Positions 51,125-59,707 of a stretch of DNA of 64,000 nucleotides are shown in pieces. The position numbers and the translations under genes were made by a program. Source of the stretch: Paramicrobacterium humi (GTDB lineage Bacteria > Actinomycetota > Actinomycetes > Actinomycetales > Microbacteriaceae); the NCBI RefSeq assembly GCF_900105715.1, contig NZ_FNRY01000001.1:1240001-1304000 (forward strand), in the 5' to 3' direction. The notes under the pieces were generated by a model. It searched no databases, had not been told where the DNA came from, and worked only from the letters and a program-made list of their open reading frames with translations. Position 1 is the stretch's first letter, and each line of letters opens with the position of its first letter.

Positions 51125-51265
51125 CAGGTTTTCCCTTTGCTCAACTGGAGCCGCCACGGTGACCCGTCCACGATCGCCGGTGTCATCGCGTTTCTCGCGT
51201 CTGACGACGCGTCGTATCTCACGGGCACGATGATCGAAATCAACGGCGGCAGCCACATTCGCCAC
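51125..51265 (+). pseudogene. Relic of an SDR-family gene (C-terminal part only)
   Basis: The gene gap 50997-51322 holds a coding remnant that reads GDPSTIAGVIAFLASDDASYLTG and then TMIEINGGSHIR, the last 35 residues of a FabG-type SDR. It has no catalytic core or start. It runs in the same frame into the aldo/keto reductase start, but no ribosome-binding site or SDR N-terminus exists upstream. The rest of this 326-base gap shows nothing else. Confidence 0.65.
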
Positions 51266-51322
51266 AATAGAGGGAGTACTGCCACCGCGACCTGGCGGCA
51301 GGCTCCAATGAAAGGTGAATGC

Positions 51323-52279
51323 ATGACCGCCGATCTCTCCCTACCCCGCGTCGTCCTCGGGACGATGACCTTCGGCGACACTGTCGATGACGAGGGGTCG
51401 GCGAAGATCCTCGGCGCTGCGCTCGACGCCGGCGTGCGCTGGATCGACACCGCGAACAGCTACTCCGACGGCCGGTCGGAGGAGATCCTCGGGAACCTGC
51501 TCGGTTCTCGCGACGACATTGTTCTCGCGACAAAGGTCGGGCAGCCGCAGTCCGAGGTCGGCGACGCTTCTCTCTTGGCACCAGAGCGCATGCGCACCGC
51601 CGTCGAGGGCAGCCTGCGTCGCCTGGGTCGCGAGCGCATCGACATCGTCTACCTGCACAAGCCCGACCGCAGCACGCCGATCGAAGACACGCTCTCGATG
51701 GCGGCGACACTCGTCGACGAAGGCAAGGTCGGCGAGTTCGGGGTCTCCAACTTCTCCGCCTGGCAGATCTGCCAGATCCAGCAGGTCGCGGCGCAGGTTG
51801 GCCTCCCGGCACCGCGCCTGTCGCAGCAGATGTACAACCTGGTCGCGCGCCGCCTCGACGAGGAGTACGCCGAGTTCGCGACGACCTCCGGACTCGAAAC
51901 GGTCATCTACAACCCGCTTGCGGGCGGCCTCCTCACCGGCCGATACCGATTCGAATCGGATGCCACGGTCGGTCGCTTCGCCACGGCGCGCGGCGCCAAG
52001 GAGTACCGTGACCGCTACTGGCACGAGGACCTGTTCGAAGCAGTCGAGAAGCTCCATGGCATCGCTGATCAGGCCGGTCTCGGCCTGCCGGAGCTTGCTA
52101 TGCGCTGGTGCGTAAGCCGGACGGTGGTCGATGCCGTGCTGCTCGGCGGCAGCAGCGAGAAGCACCTCCACGGCAACCTCACCGCAATCGAGGAGGGGCC
52201 GCTGCCCGACGACATCCTCGCGGCGTGCGACGAGGTTGCCGCCGAGCTTCGCGGCCCGATGCCCGCGTACAATCGCTGA
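51323..52279 (+). CDS. Aldo/keto reductase
   Basis: A 318-residue AKR with the complete catalytic tetrad: Asp42 and Tyr47 in WIDTANSYSDGRSEE, Lys71 in LATKVG and His112 in YLHKPD. The NADP-binding end (VLLGGSSEKHLHGNL) is also present. It reduces or oxidises an aldehyde/alcohol pair of unknown identity. ATG at 51323 follows AAAGGTGA. A decayed second copy is at about 54600-55210, so this is the surviving member of a tandem duplication. Confidence 0.85.
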   Translation: MTADLSLPRVVLGTMTFGDTVDDEGSAKILGAALDAGVRWIDTANSYSDGRSEEILGNLLGSRDDIVLATKVGQPQSEVGDASLLAPERMRTAVEGSLRRLGRERIDIVYLHKPDRSTPIEDTLSMAATLVDEGKVGEFGVSNFSAWQICQIQQVAAQVGLPAPRLSQQMYNLVARRLDEEYAEFATTSGLETVIYNPLAGGLLTGRYRFESDATVGRFATARGAKEYRDRYWHEDLFEAVEKLHGIADQAGLGLPELAMRWCVSRTVVDAVLLGGSSEKHLHGNLTAIEEGPLPDDILAACDEVAAELRGPMPAYNR

Positions 52280-52304
52280 GCGTCGTCAGCGGGCCACCCC
52301 GTCA

Positions 52305-53033
52305 TCAACCCATCGTGTGGATGATCAGCCCGATGTGGGTGAAGAAATTGAGCGCGCCAAAAAGAAGGAACGCGATTCCCGCAAGCCCCCACACGATCCC
52401 GACGATGCGCTGCAGGATCGAGGGCGCCTTCGCGCGGACGCTGAATCCCGCGAGCGAGAATGGGAAGAGAACGGCGCCGATTCCGACGAGGCCGAAGAGC
52501 CCCGACATGAAGATCGCCTCGACCCACGGGTAGGCGGAGAAGGCACCGGAGATCGGCTCTTCCGGCGGGGCGGCAAATAACTGAAAGGTGATCCCGGCGA
52601 ACGTGATCGCGATCAGGCACAAGCCGAGACCCCCGACGGTGAAGGCAAGGGGGCGAGCTGTCGCAGCGAGAGCGTCGGCGGCATCCGGTTCCGCCGAGAT
52701 CATGCGCCCGCGCTTCCAGAGGTAGAACGCGCCGGCGAGCAACAGCACTCCAAAGGCGAGGCTTGTTTCGCCGAAGATGATGTTGTCGAAGGGGAAGTAT
52801 TTCGCAAACGGCCAAGTCAGGGTCATGTGCAGGCCCGTGGCCGTGAGAACGACGCCGGGAACGGCGAACGCGAGAGCCCACGGTTCGAACTTCTCGATCG
52901 CTCCGCGATGCAGGTCGCGTCCGAACCAGACGAGGGTGAGAAGTCCCGCGCCGGCCATGACCGACATGATTGTGTTGTAGGTGGGCATCTGAGTCCAGTC
53001 GATCACCAGACCCTCGGTGTGCACAGCGATCAT
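52305..53033 (-). CDS. DUF981-domain membrane protein
   Basis: A 242-residue integral membrane protein with six or seven helices. YNTIMSVMAGAGLLTLVWFGRDL, GVVLTATGLHMTLTWPFAKYFPFDNIIFGETSLAFGVLLLAGAFYLWKRG are DUF981 features; His and Trp residues in the first helices are conserved. Function is unknown. The start at 53033 follows GAAGGAGA. It is convergent with the AKR gene and divergent from the APC permease. Confidence 0.8.
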   Translation of the reverse strand: MIAVHTEGLVIDWTQMPTYNTIMSVMAGAGLLTLVWFGRDLHRGAIEKFEPWALAFAVPGVVLTATGLHMTLTWPFAKYFPFDNIIFGETSLAFGVLLLAGAFYLWKRGRMISAEPDAADALAATARPLAFTVGGLGLCLIAITFAGITFQLFAAPPEEPISGAFSAYPWVEAIFMSGLFGLVGIGAVLFPFSLAGFSVRAKAPSILQRIVGIVWGLAGIAFLLFGALNFFTHIGLIIHTMG

Positions 53034-53158
53034 GCAATCTCCTTCTCGTGGGCGTGGAAGTGGCTGGTTCGCCGACGAACCCCTCCTGTCTATCGAAGTC
53101 GGATACCGCGGGCAAGGGGTGGGGATTCGTTGACGACGGGCGCGGCGCGCACGGCAGA

Positions 53159-54450
53159 ATGTCTGACATGTCAAAGCGCGCAGACATCTCGCTGACGGGA
53201 TCGGTCTCTCTCGGTACCGGTGTGATGATCGGCGCGGGAATCTTCGCGCTCGTGGGCCAAGTCGCCGAGTTCGCGGGGAACTGGTTTCCGCTCGCCTTTC
53301 TCCTCGGCGCGGTCATCGCCGCGATCAGCTCGTATTCCTATATCCGCTATTCCAGCGTCAACCCGTCCTCGGGCGGCATTGCGATGCTGCTGAAGGACGC
53401 GTACGGGCCAGGAGTGATCGCCGGGTCGTTCTCGTTGTTCATGTACGTGTCGATGGTAGTCGCCGAGAGCCTTCTGGCGCGCACGTTCGGCACCTACCTG
53501 CTGCGCCCCTTCGATCTGCAGGACTCCGCCGTGCTCGTGCCGCTGCTTGGCGTTGTCGCGATCGTCATCGCTGCAACAGTGAACCTGGTCGGGAACACGC
53601 TCGTGGAACGCTCAGCGACCGCGACAGCCGTGCTCAAGATCATTGGCATCGCGGCTCTCGCGATCGGCGGCCTCATCGGTGCAGCCGTATCGGGCGACGG
53701 ATTCTTCGCGAAGTCGTCCGGAGAATCGGCCGGTATCACGGGGCTGCTCGCCGGTGCGACCCTCAGCGTCTTGGCGTACAAGGGCTTCACGACGGTCACG
53801 AACCAAGGTGACGACCTGCGCGACCCGAAGAAGAACATCGCACGCTCGATCGTGATCTCGCTGCTAATTTGCACCGTGCTGTACCTGCTCATCACCGTTG
53901 CTGTGGAATCCAGCATCGGAGCAGAGGGCGCGGTCAAAGCGCGCGATTACGCACTCGCTCAGGCCGCTGAACCTCTCTTCGGCTCGACGGGAGTCGGAAT
54001 CACGGTCGCCGTCGCCGTTGTTGCGACGGTGTCGGGGCTCCTCGCGAGCCTCTATTCGGTGTCACGCCTCTACGCGATGCTGCAAGGCATGCGACAGGCG
54101 CCTTCGCTGCCTCAGAAGGTGAGCCATCAGCCGATGATCATCACGGCGGGGCTCGCGATCCTGGCCACGGTGTTCCTCGATCTCAGCCAGATCGCATCGA
54201 TGGGTGCATTCCTCTACCTGACGATGGACATCGCCGTGCAATGGGGCATCATCCGACACCTCCGCTCGAAGATCGGGGGCGGACGTGGCTCCCCCTGTTC
54301 ACGATCCTGCTCGACATAGCCATTCTGATCCCCTTCACCGTTGCGAAAGTGCGGAACGACCTGCTCACGGTTATCGTCGCAGCATGCGTCGCCCTGGCGA
54401 TTGTGGTCACGCAAGTCCTCGCAGTGCGTGCGCGGGCACACGACGAGTAG
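53159..54450 (+). pseudogene. APC-superfamily amino-acid/amine permease, frameshifted
   Basis: A permease of about 430 residues: GSVSLGTGVMIGAGIFALVGQVAEFAG, YSYIRYSSVNPSSGGIAMLLKDAYG and LAYKGFTTVTNQGDDLRDPKKN mark the APC family. The frame closes early at 54317 (about 386 residues), while helices 11-12 continue in another frame to 54450 (LFTILLDIAILIPFTVAKVRND and following). Adding one G to the G5 run at 54275-54279 restores a single frame (KIGGRTWLPLFT). It is either a sequencing error or a true frameshift in a homopolymer. Start codon uncertain, 53159 or 53168. Confidence 0.75.
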
Positions 54451-54599
54451 ACGCAAGTACGGGCCGCACCGTCGCGTTCGCGCACTTGTGTCCACCGGCC
54501 AAAATGCCGGGGAGCACTAGAGTGAATGCCGTAATCTCTAACGCGCGCTTGGCGCTCTCCGGGTCGGATTCTGTTCGAAGAGAGCCGAGCTCGAAGAGT

Positions 54600-55210
54600 G
54601 ATTCTTCGCCAAGGTACTCGCCGTTCCCCGACACGATACGCAACTGCTCTGCGCAAACGCTGACGTAGTCGCGATCCGAGGTCGGCGCTCGTCCCTCTTC
54701 GCTCCCGCGCATATGCGCACTGCCATCGAGGGCCGCCGCCTCGCCTCGGATGCGAGCGCGTCGACATCGTCTACCTGCTCGTCGGCTGGACGAGGAGTAC
54801 GCGGAATTCGCGGCAACCTCCGGACTCGCAACCGTCATCTACAACCCGCTCGCCGCGGCCTCCTGACCGGCCGATACCGGTTCGAATCGGACGCCACGCC
54901 CGGGCGTATCGCCGCGGCGCGCGGTGCCAAGGAGTACCGTGACCGCTACTGGCACGAGGACCTGTTCGAAGCGGTCGAGAAGCTTCATGGCATAGCGGAT
55001 GCCGCCGGGCTGGGCCTGCCGGAGCTTGCGTTGCGCTGGTGCGTGAGCCGCCCGGTCGTCGATGCCGTGCTGCTGGGCGGAAGCAGCGAGAAGCACCTCC
55101 GCAGCAACCTCGCCGCGATCCAGGCAGGACCGCTTCCCGAGGATGTCCTCGCCGCATGCGACGAGGTGGGGGCTGATCTCCGCGGGCCGATGCCCGCTTA
55201 CAACCGGTAG
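54600..55210 (+). pseudogene. Degraded second copy of the aldo/keto reductase
   Basis: Identity to the intact AKR (51323-52279) is plain in two pieces: MRTAIEG through the SxxRL...DIVYL area, then LDEEYAEFA to the shared end GPMPAYNR. Between them about 200 bases of the middle, including the region after the catalytic His, are missing, and one to two frame changes follow. The last 110 codons remain intact in frame (LTGRYRFESDA to the stop at 55210). It cannot encode a working enzyme. The left edge is approximate. Confidence 0.8.
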
Positions 55211-55344
55211 AGGCCAGCCTCCCTCGAGGACTTCTGCATTAGCGCGCCGATTCAGTCGGCTCTGCTTCCTTTGGCGTGCCTGCTCTTCTCGGCGAGCGAC
55301 GCGGCTTGACAACCGCGGACAACTCCATCATTATGAACATCTGA

Positions 55345-55355
55345 TGGTCAGACCA
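55345..55355 (+). promoter_or_regulatory. FadR-type operator TGGTCAGACCA before the first DRL gene
   Basis: TGGTC-A-GACCA is a perfect palindrome that fits the FadR/PdhR-subfamily operator TGGTNNNACCA. It lies 43 bases before the oxidoreductase gene. A near copy is at 56760, before the GntR gene. Confidence 0.75.
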
Positions 55356-55397
55356 ACATGCCATCCTTAAGTTCAAGGCCACAAGGGAGTCGCGCAA

Positions 55398-56759
55398 ATG
55401 AATCTCTACTCGATGTTGCAACGGCGAAAGGCAATGGAAGGACCGATCCGCGTCGGTGTCATCGGCGCCGGCAAGTTCTCGTCCATGTTCCTCACGCAAG
55501 CCGTGCACAGCGACGGATTCCACGTCGTCGCCGTAGCCGACATCAACGTGCCGAAGGCTAAGGCGGCGCTCGACCGCACGGGCTGGCCCACAGAGAGATT
55601 TGCGGCCTCCAGCTTCGATGAGGCGCTTCGCACGGGCGGCACCTATGTCCTGGAGAGCGCGGACGAGCTCATCGAACGGCCCGAGATTGAAGTCGTGCTT
55701 GAAATCACCGGCAACCCGATCTTCGGCACCTATCACGCGATCAAGGCGATCGACAGCGGCAAGCACGTGATCATGGTCAACGTCGAAGCCGACTGCATGG
55801 TCGGGCCTATTCTCCAGCGTCGCGCACAGCAGGCCGGCGTCGTGTATTCGATGGCCTACGGCGACCAGCCGGCGCTCATTTGCGAACTCGTCGATTGGTG
55901 CCGCACGGTCGGATTCGACGTCGTTGCCGCGGGCAAGGGCACGAAGTACTTGCCGGAGTACAACTACTCGACCCCCGACACCGTGTGGAACTACTACGGG
56001 TTCACCGACGAACAACTCGCTTCGGGAGACTACAACCCGAAGATGTTCAACTCCTTCCTTGACGGGACTAAGTCAGCCATCGAGATGGCTGCCGTCGCGA
56101 ACGGCACAGGGCTCCTGCCGCAGGATGAGGGGCTGCTCTTCCCTGCCGCAAGCAAGGACGACCTCCCGACCGTGTTCCGCGAGAGCAGCCTGAGCGGTGG
56201 CAGTCTCACACGCCGCGGCACGGTGGAGATTGCTTCGAGCATGTACCGGGACGGCACGGAGGTGCCGGACAACCTGCGGTGGGGCGTCTACGTCACCTTC
56301 GAGGCGAAGACCGACTACGCAGTGCAGTGCTTTGCCGAGTACGGCGTGCACACGGACGCGACGGGTCGCTATGGCTCTCTCTATCGGCCGTACCACATGA
56401 TCGGACTCGAGCTCGGGGTCAGTATCGCGAACGCCGTCCTCCGCGGTGAGGCGACGGGATCGCCGACCGGCTTCCGCGGAGATGTGACGACGACGGCGAA
56501 GAAGGACCTCCGTGCGGGGGAGGTGCTTGACGGAGAGGGCGGATACACCGTCTTCGGCAAACTCGCCCCGGCGCACATCTCTCTCGAGCACAACGCGCTT
56601 CCGCTGGGGCTCGCCCACGGCATGAAGCTCAAGCGAGATGTCCCGAAGGACCGGATGGTCTCTTGGGACGACGTTGAGCCCGACGAGTCGCTCCTCGCCG
56701 TCCGGGTCCGGCGCGAGCTCGAGAACGAGTTCCGCAGCGAGTCACTCGCGGCGGTTTGA
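55398..56759 (+). CDS. DXR-like (DRL/COG4091) SAF-domain oxidoreductase 1
   Basis: A 453-residue NAD(P)-dependent oxidoreductase of the COG4091 group: a homoserine-dehydrogenase-like Rossmann fold (GVIGAGKFS, 20-28; VVAVADIN), the middle substrate domain (EITGNPIFGTYHAIKAIDSGKH, MAYGDQPALICELVDWCRTVGFDVVAAGKG) and a C-terminal SAF domain (KKDLRAGEVLDGEGGYTVFGKL). Brucella DRL, which replaces DXR in isoprenoid synthesis, belongs here, but most members are of unknown function. It heads a catabolic unit with a GntR regulator and TRAP transporter. A paralogue is at 60854. ATG follows AAGGGAG. Confidence 0.8.
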   Translation: MNLYSMLQRRKAMEGPIRVGVIGAGKFSSMFLTQAVHSDGFHVVAVADINVPKAKAALDRTGWPTERFAASSFDEALRTGGTYVLESADELIERPEIEVVLEITGNPIFGTYHAIKAIDSGKHVIMVNVEADCMVGPILQRRAQQAGVVYSMAYGDQPALICELVDWCRTVGFDVVAAGKGTKYLPEYNYSTPDTVWNYYGFTDEQLASGDYNPKMFNSFLDGTKSAIEMAAVANGTGLLPQDEGLLFPAASKDDLPTVFRESSLSGGSLTRRGTVEIASSMYRDGTEVPDNLRWGVYVTFEAKTDYAVQCFAEYGVHTDATGRYGSLYRPYHMIGLELGVSIANAVLRGEATGSPTGFRGDVTTTAKKDLRAGEVLDGEGGYTVFGKLAPAHISLEHNALPLGLAHGMKLKRDVPKDRMVSWDDVEPDESLLAVRVRRELENEFRSESLAAV

Positions 56760-56769
56760 TGGTCTGACC
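56760..56769 (+). promoter_or_regulatory. FadR-type operator TGGTCTGACC before the GntR gene
   Basis: TGGTC-T-GACC at 56760-56769, overlapping the stop of the first DRL gene, matches the site at 55345 in ten of eleven bases and shares flanking GA. It suggests that the GntR protein controls itself and the DRL gene. Confidence 0.7.
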
Positions 56770-56842
56770 CGTGGCGTCATGAAAACTAGACTGCTCATCA
56801 GAAGAAGAGCGCTGGCCGGCGCCAAGAACGTGGAGAGCGACG

Positions 56843-57598
56843 ATGTCGGAAGCGTACTCGTGGGAGCCCGTGCAACGGGTCCGCACCTACGAGCAAGTGA
56901 TGGCTCAGATCGAGGAGCGCATCCTCGACGGGCGACTGAAGGCCGGGGACCATCTTCCGAGCGAACGGGAACTCGCCGCATCGCTCGGTGTGAGCAGGCC
57001 TTCGCTGCGCGAGAGCCTTCGAGTGCTCGAAGCCCTGGGCATCGTCGACATTCGTCGCGGCGGCGAGGGCGGGGCGGTGCTCGTCGGCACCCCGGGCCCG
57101 GGGTTCGTCAATCTCCTCAAGCTTCAGATTGCGCTCGGTCACTTCAGCCAAACGGACGTCTTGCAGACGCGTGTCGCGATGGAGCAGTGGTCATGTGCTG
57201 AGGCCGCGCAGCAGTCGACGGGGGAGGACCACGCCGTACTCGCCGGCATCCTCGAGGAAATGGACACCCCTGGCATCGACGTGCGGGACTTCAACCGCCT
57301 GGACACGGCATTTCACGTGGCGATCGCCGAGTCCACAGGCAACGCGCTCACGGCGCACTTCATGGGGTCGTTGCGAACCGCGATCAATCGCCAGATGATC
57401 GACGCGTACGAGCGCCTCGAAGACTGGCGCGAGACCGCGAAGACCGTCATGGCCGAGCATCGCGAGATCCTCGGCGCAATTGAAAAACACCAAATAGACG
57501 ATGCGGTCCGACTTGTACGGCACCACATCACAAGCTTCTATCAGCTCGGCGCTGCCAACGAGTCGGTTCAGCGCGCCGGCTCAATGCCATCGAGCTGA
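56843..57598 (+). CDS. GntR/FadR-type regulator of the TRAP/DRL cluster
   Basis: A 251-residue regulator: winged helix at about 12-80 (QIEERILDGRLKAGDHLPSERELAASLGVSRPSLRESLRVLEALGIV, then RRGGEGGAVL) and an FCD domain (FNRLDTAFHVAIAESTGN) with metal-binding histidines. It belongs to the PdhR/LldR/FadR branch, whose TGGTNNNACCA consensus is matched by two sites in the cluster. It lies between the first DRL gene and the TRAP genes and probably responds to the transported acid or sugar. Confidence 0.85.
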   Translation: MSEAYSWEPVQRVRTYEQVMAQIEERILDGRLKAGDHLPSERELAASLGVSRPSLRESLRVLEALGIVDIRRGGEGGAVLVGTPGPGFVNLLKLQIALGHFSQTDVLQTRVAMEQWSCAEAAQQSTGEDHAVLAGILEEMDTPGIDVRDFNRLDTAFHVAIAESTGNALTAHFMGSLRTAINRQMIDAYERLEDWRETAKTVMAEHREILGAIEKHQIDDAVRLVRHHITSFYQLGAANESVQRAGSMPSS

Positions 57599-57695
57599 GG
57601 CGCCGACTAGAGCCAGCGATTTCAGCCCGAAACTCTCGGGACTGACGCTGGCCTCGAACGTGGCGCAAATGTGATCTTTGGGCGCACGCAGCGCC

Positions 57696-57739
57696 TTGAC
57701 TTGATACTCATAGCGTTCTACTGTCAACAGTACGACAGT
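57696..57739 (+). promoter_or_regulatory. Promoter and overlapping operator of the TRAP operon
   Basis: TTGACT (57696-57701), a 17-base spacer and TACTGT (57719-57724) form a good sigma-70-type promoter. TACTGT-CA-ACAGTA (57719-57732) is a perfect palindrome over the -10 box, and ACTGTC/GACAGT arms extend to 57739. A repressor bound here would block the promoter. Confidence 0.65.
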
Positions 57740-57795
57740 TAGCCTCGCCCGCTAGGGCTACGACCGACCCGACTACCTCGCAAGGGAGCGAATTT

Positions 57796-58350
57796 ATGCC
57801 AAGACCGATCGAAAGGATCCTCTCGGCGCTCGACACGATCGTCCAATGGCTGTGCGTCCTGGCGCTCGCCGCCGTGACGTTCGCGGTGAGCTGGCAAGTG
57901 ATCACGCGCTACGTCACGCGCGATTCCGCCTCATGGACACTCGAGGTCGCGGCCCTCGCCTTTGTCTGGCTGTCGATGATGGCGATCGCCCTTGGTGTCC
58001 GCCAGGGCCGGCACATGGTTCTCGACATCTGGGAGTACGTGCCCGAGCGGCGCTGGCTGCGCATCACGATCACGACCGTTTCAAGCGCGTTGGTTCTGGC
58101 AACGCTTGTCGCTCTCACGTGGTTCGGTGTCGAAGCATTGCCGAGCGCGATGCGCCGCAACATGCCGGGCATCGATCTTCCGTTCGGGCTCGTGTCTCTC
58201 GCGGTGCCGGTCGGAAGCGCGATCGCCGCAATCTTCACGATCGAGGCGTGGTGGAGGCTTGTTCGAAATCCCGATCCAGATGCCGACCCGCTGCCATCTG
58301 CAGTGCTGTTCCAGTCCGGTGAAGACACGATGGTGAAGGGCGAAATCTGA
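57796..58350 (+). CDS. TRAP transporter small permease (DctQ)
   Basis: A 184-residue membrane protein with four helices. The DctQ pattern is present: ALAAVTFAVSWQVITRYVTRDSASWTLEVAALAFVWLSMMAIALGVRQGRHM. It forms the small membrane subunit of a TRAP importer for organic acids or sugar acids. The start follows AAGGGAG. The stop TGA overlaps the start ATG of the large permease by one base. Confidence 0.9.
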   Translation: MPRPIERILSALDTIVQWLCVLALAAVTFAVSWQVITRYVTRDSASWTLEVAALAFVWLSMMAIALGVRQGRHMVLDIWEYVPERRWLRITITTVSSALVLATLVALTWFGVEALPSAMRRNMPGIDLPFGLVSLAVPVGSAIAAIFTIEAWWRLVRNPDPDADPLPSAVLFQSGEDTMVKGEI

Positions 58351-59675
58351 TGGGTCCCATGCTGCTTGGCAACTTTGGCCTCGGGATGCTGCTGCGAGTG
58401 CCGATCGGCTTCGCACTCGCTCTCGCCTCCCTCGTCACCCTGTGGATACTCACGGACACTCCGCTCACGATCGGCGCGCAGCGCATCGTGGCCGGCATCA
58501 CCCCGTTCCCCCTGCTCGCCATTCCGCTGTTCATCCTGGCTGGCGGCATCATGAACGCGGGCGGCATCACCAAGCGCCTTCTGAACCTCGCGGACGCGAT
58601 CGTCGGCGGGATGCGCGGTGGCCTGGCGCAGACGAACGTGCTCTCCGCCCTCTTCTTCGGCGGAATCTCCGGCTCCGCTGTCGCTGACATCTCGAGCCTC
58701 GGCCGCATCCTGATCCCGGCGATGAAAGCACGTGACTACAAGGCCGCATACTCGGCCGCCGTCACGGCAGCCGCGCCGATCGTGGCGCCGATCATGCCCC
58801 CCTCGATCACGATGATCGTGTACGGCGTGGTTTCCGGGACCTCGATCGGGCAGCTCTTCTTCGCCGGCATCATCCCCGCGATCCTCTACATCGCGATGCT
58901 CATGGTCGCGGTCCACCTCACCGTCCGCAAGCGCGGATTCACGGATGAGCTGCAGGCAAACACCACGAACCTCAAGCTCATCGGCAAGACGCCGAAGGAG
59001 GACCGGCCCCCGTTCTGGAAGTCGCTCTGGGGCGCACTGCCGGCGCTGCTTCTTCCGCTGCTGATTCTGGGCGGCATCCGCTTCGGCTGGTTCACCGCAA
59101 CTGAGGCCGCAGCCGTCGCCGTTCTCTACGCCCTTGTCGTGGGCATCTTCGTCTACCGCGAGCTGACCATCAAGAAGATCATCTCCTCGCTGGCGGAATC
59201 TTCTCTCATGGTCGGGCTGATCATGCTCGTGCTCGCAGCAGCGCAGCTCTACTCGTGGGCGCTGACCTCGGGCCGCGTCCCGCAGATGGCGGCAGATGCG
59301 ATCTTCAACTTCAGCGACAACCTCGTCGTGCTGCTGATCCTTGTCAACATCCTGCTTCTGATCGCCGGCATGTTCATCGAGGCGAATGCGGCGTTGATCA
59401 TCATCACCCCGATCCTCTACCCGGTCTTGACAGAACTCGGTGTCGATCCCGTGCACCTCGGCATCATCATCGTCGTCAACCTCGGTATCGGGCTCATCAC
59501 TCCTCCGGTGGGAATCGCCCTCATGCTCTCGTCTGAGATCGCGAAGGTGAAGTTCATCACGGCAATCCGCTCGTCGTGGCCATTCCTGCTGACGGGGCTC
59601 ATCTACATGATTCTCATCACCTACATCCCGCAGATCTCGCTGTGGTTGCCATCCGTGCTGATGGTCGGCGAGTGA
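58350..59675 (+). CDS. TRAP transporter large permease (DctM)
   Basis: A 441-residue protein with about 12 helices: IPLFILAGGIMNAGGITKRLLNLADAIVG, FGGISGSAVADISSLGRILIPAMK, and the late GLITPPVGIALMLSSEIAKVK. It is the ion-coupled transport subunit, driven by the sodium gradient with DctQ. The start overlaps the dctQ stop. It is followed by the binding-protein gene after 32 bases. Confidence 0.92.
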   Translation: MGPMLLGNFGLGMLLRVPIGFALALASLVTLWILTDTPLTIGAQRIVAGITPFPLLAIPLFILAGGIMNAGGITKRLLNLADAIVGGMRGGLAQTNVLSALFFGGISGSAVADISSLGRILIPAMKARDYKAAYSAAVTAAAPIVAPIMPPSITMIVYGVVSGTSIGQLFFAGIIPAILYIAMLMVAVHLTVRKRGFTDELQANTTNLKLIGKTPKEDRPPFWKSLWGALPALLLPLLILGGIRFGWFTATEAAAVAVLYALVVGIFVYRELTIKKIISSLAESSLMVGLIMLVLAAAQLYSWALTSGRVPQMAADAIFNFSDNLVVLLILVNILLLIAGMFIEANAALIIITPILYPVLTELGVDPVHLGIIIVVNLGIGLITPPVGIALMLSSEIAKVKFITAIRSSWPFLLTGLIYMILITYIPQISLWLPSVLMVGE

Positions 59676-59707
59676 CGCACCATTCTGTCCCAATGAAAGG
59701 AAACACC

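Noticed and set aside
51065-52279. A single 404-residue SDR-AKR fusion protein
   Set aside because: The upstream part has no catalytic SDR core or start signal, while ATG 51323 has a ribosome-binding site and is the normal AKR start.
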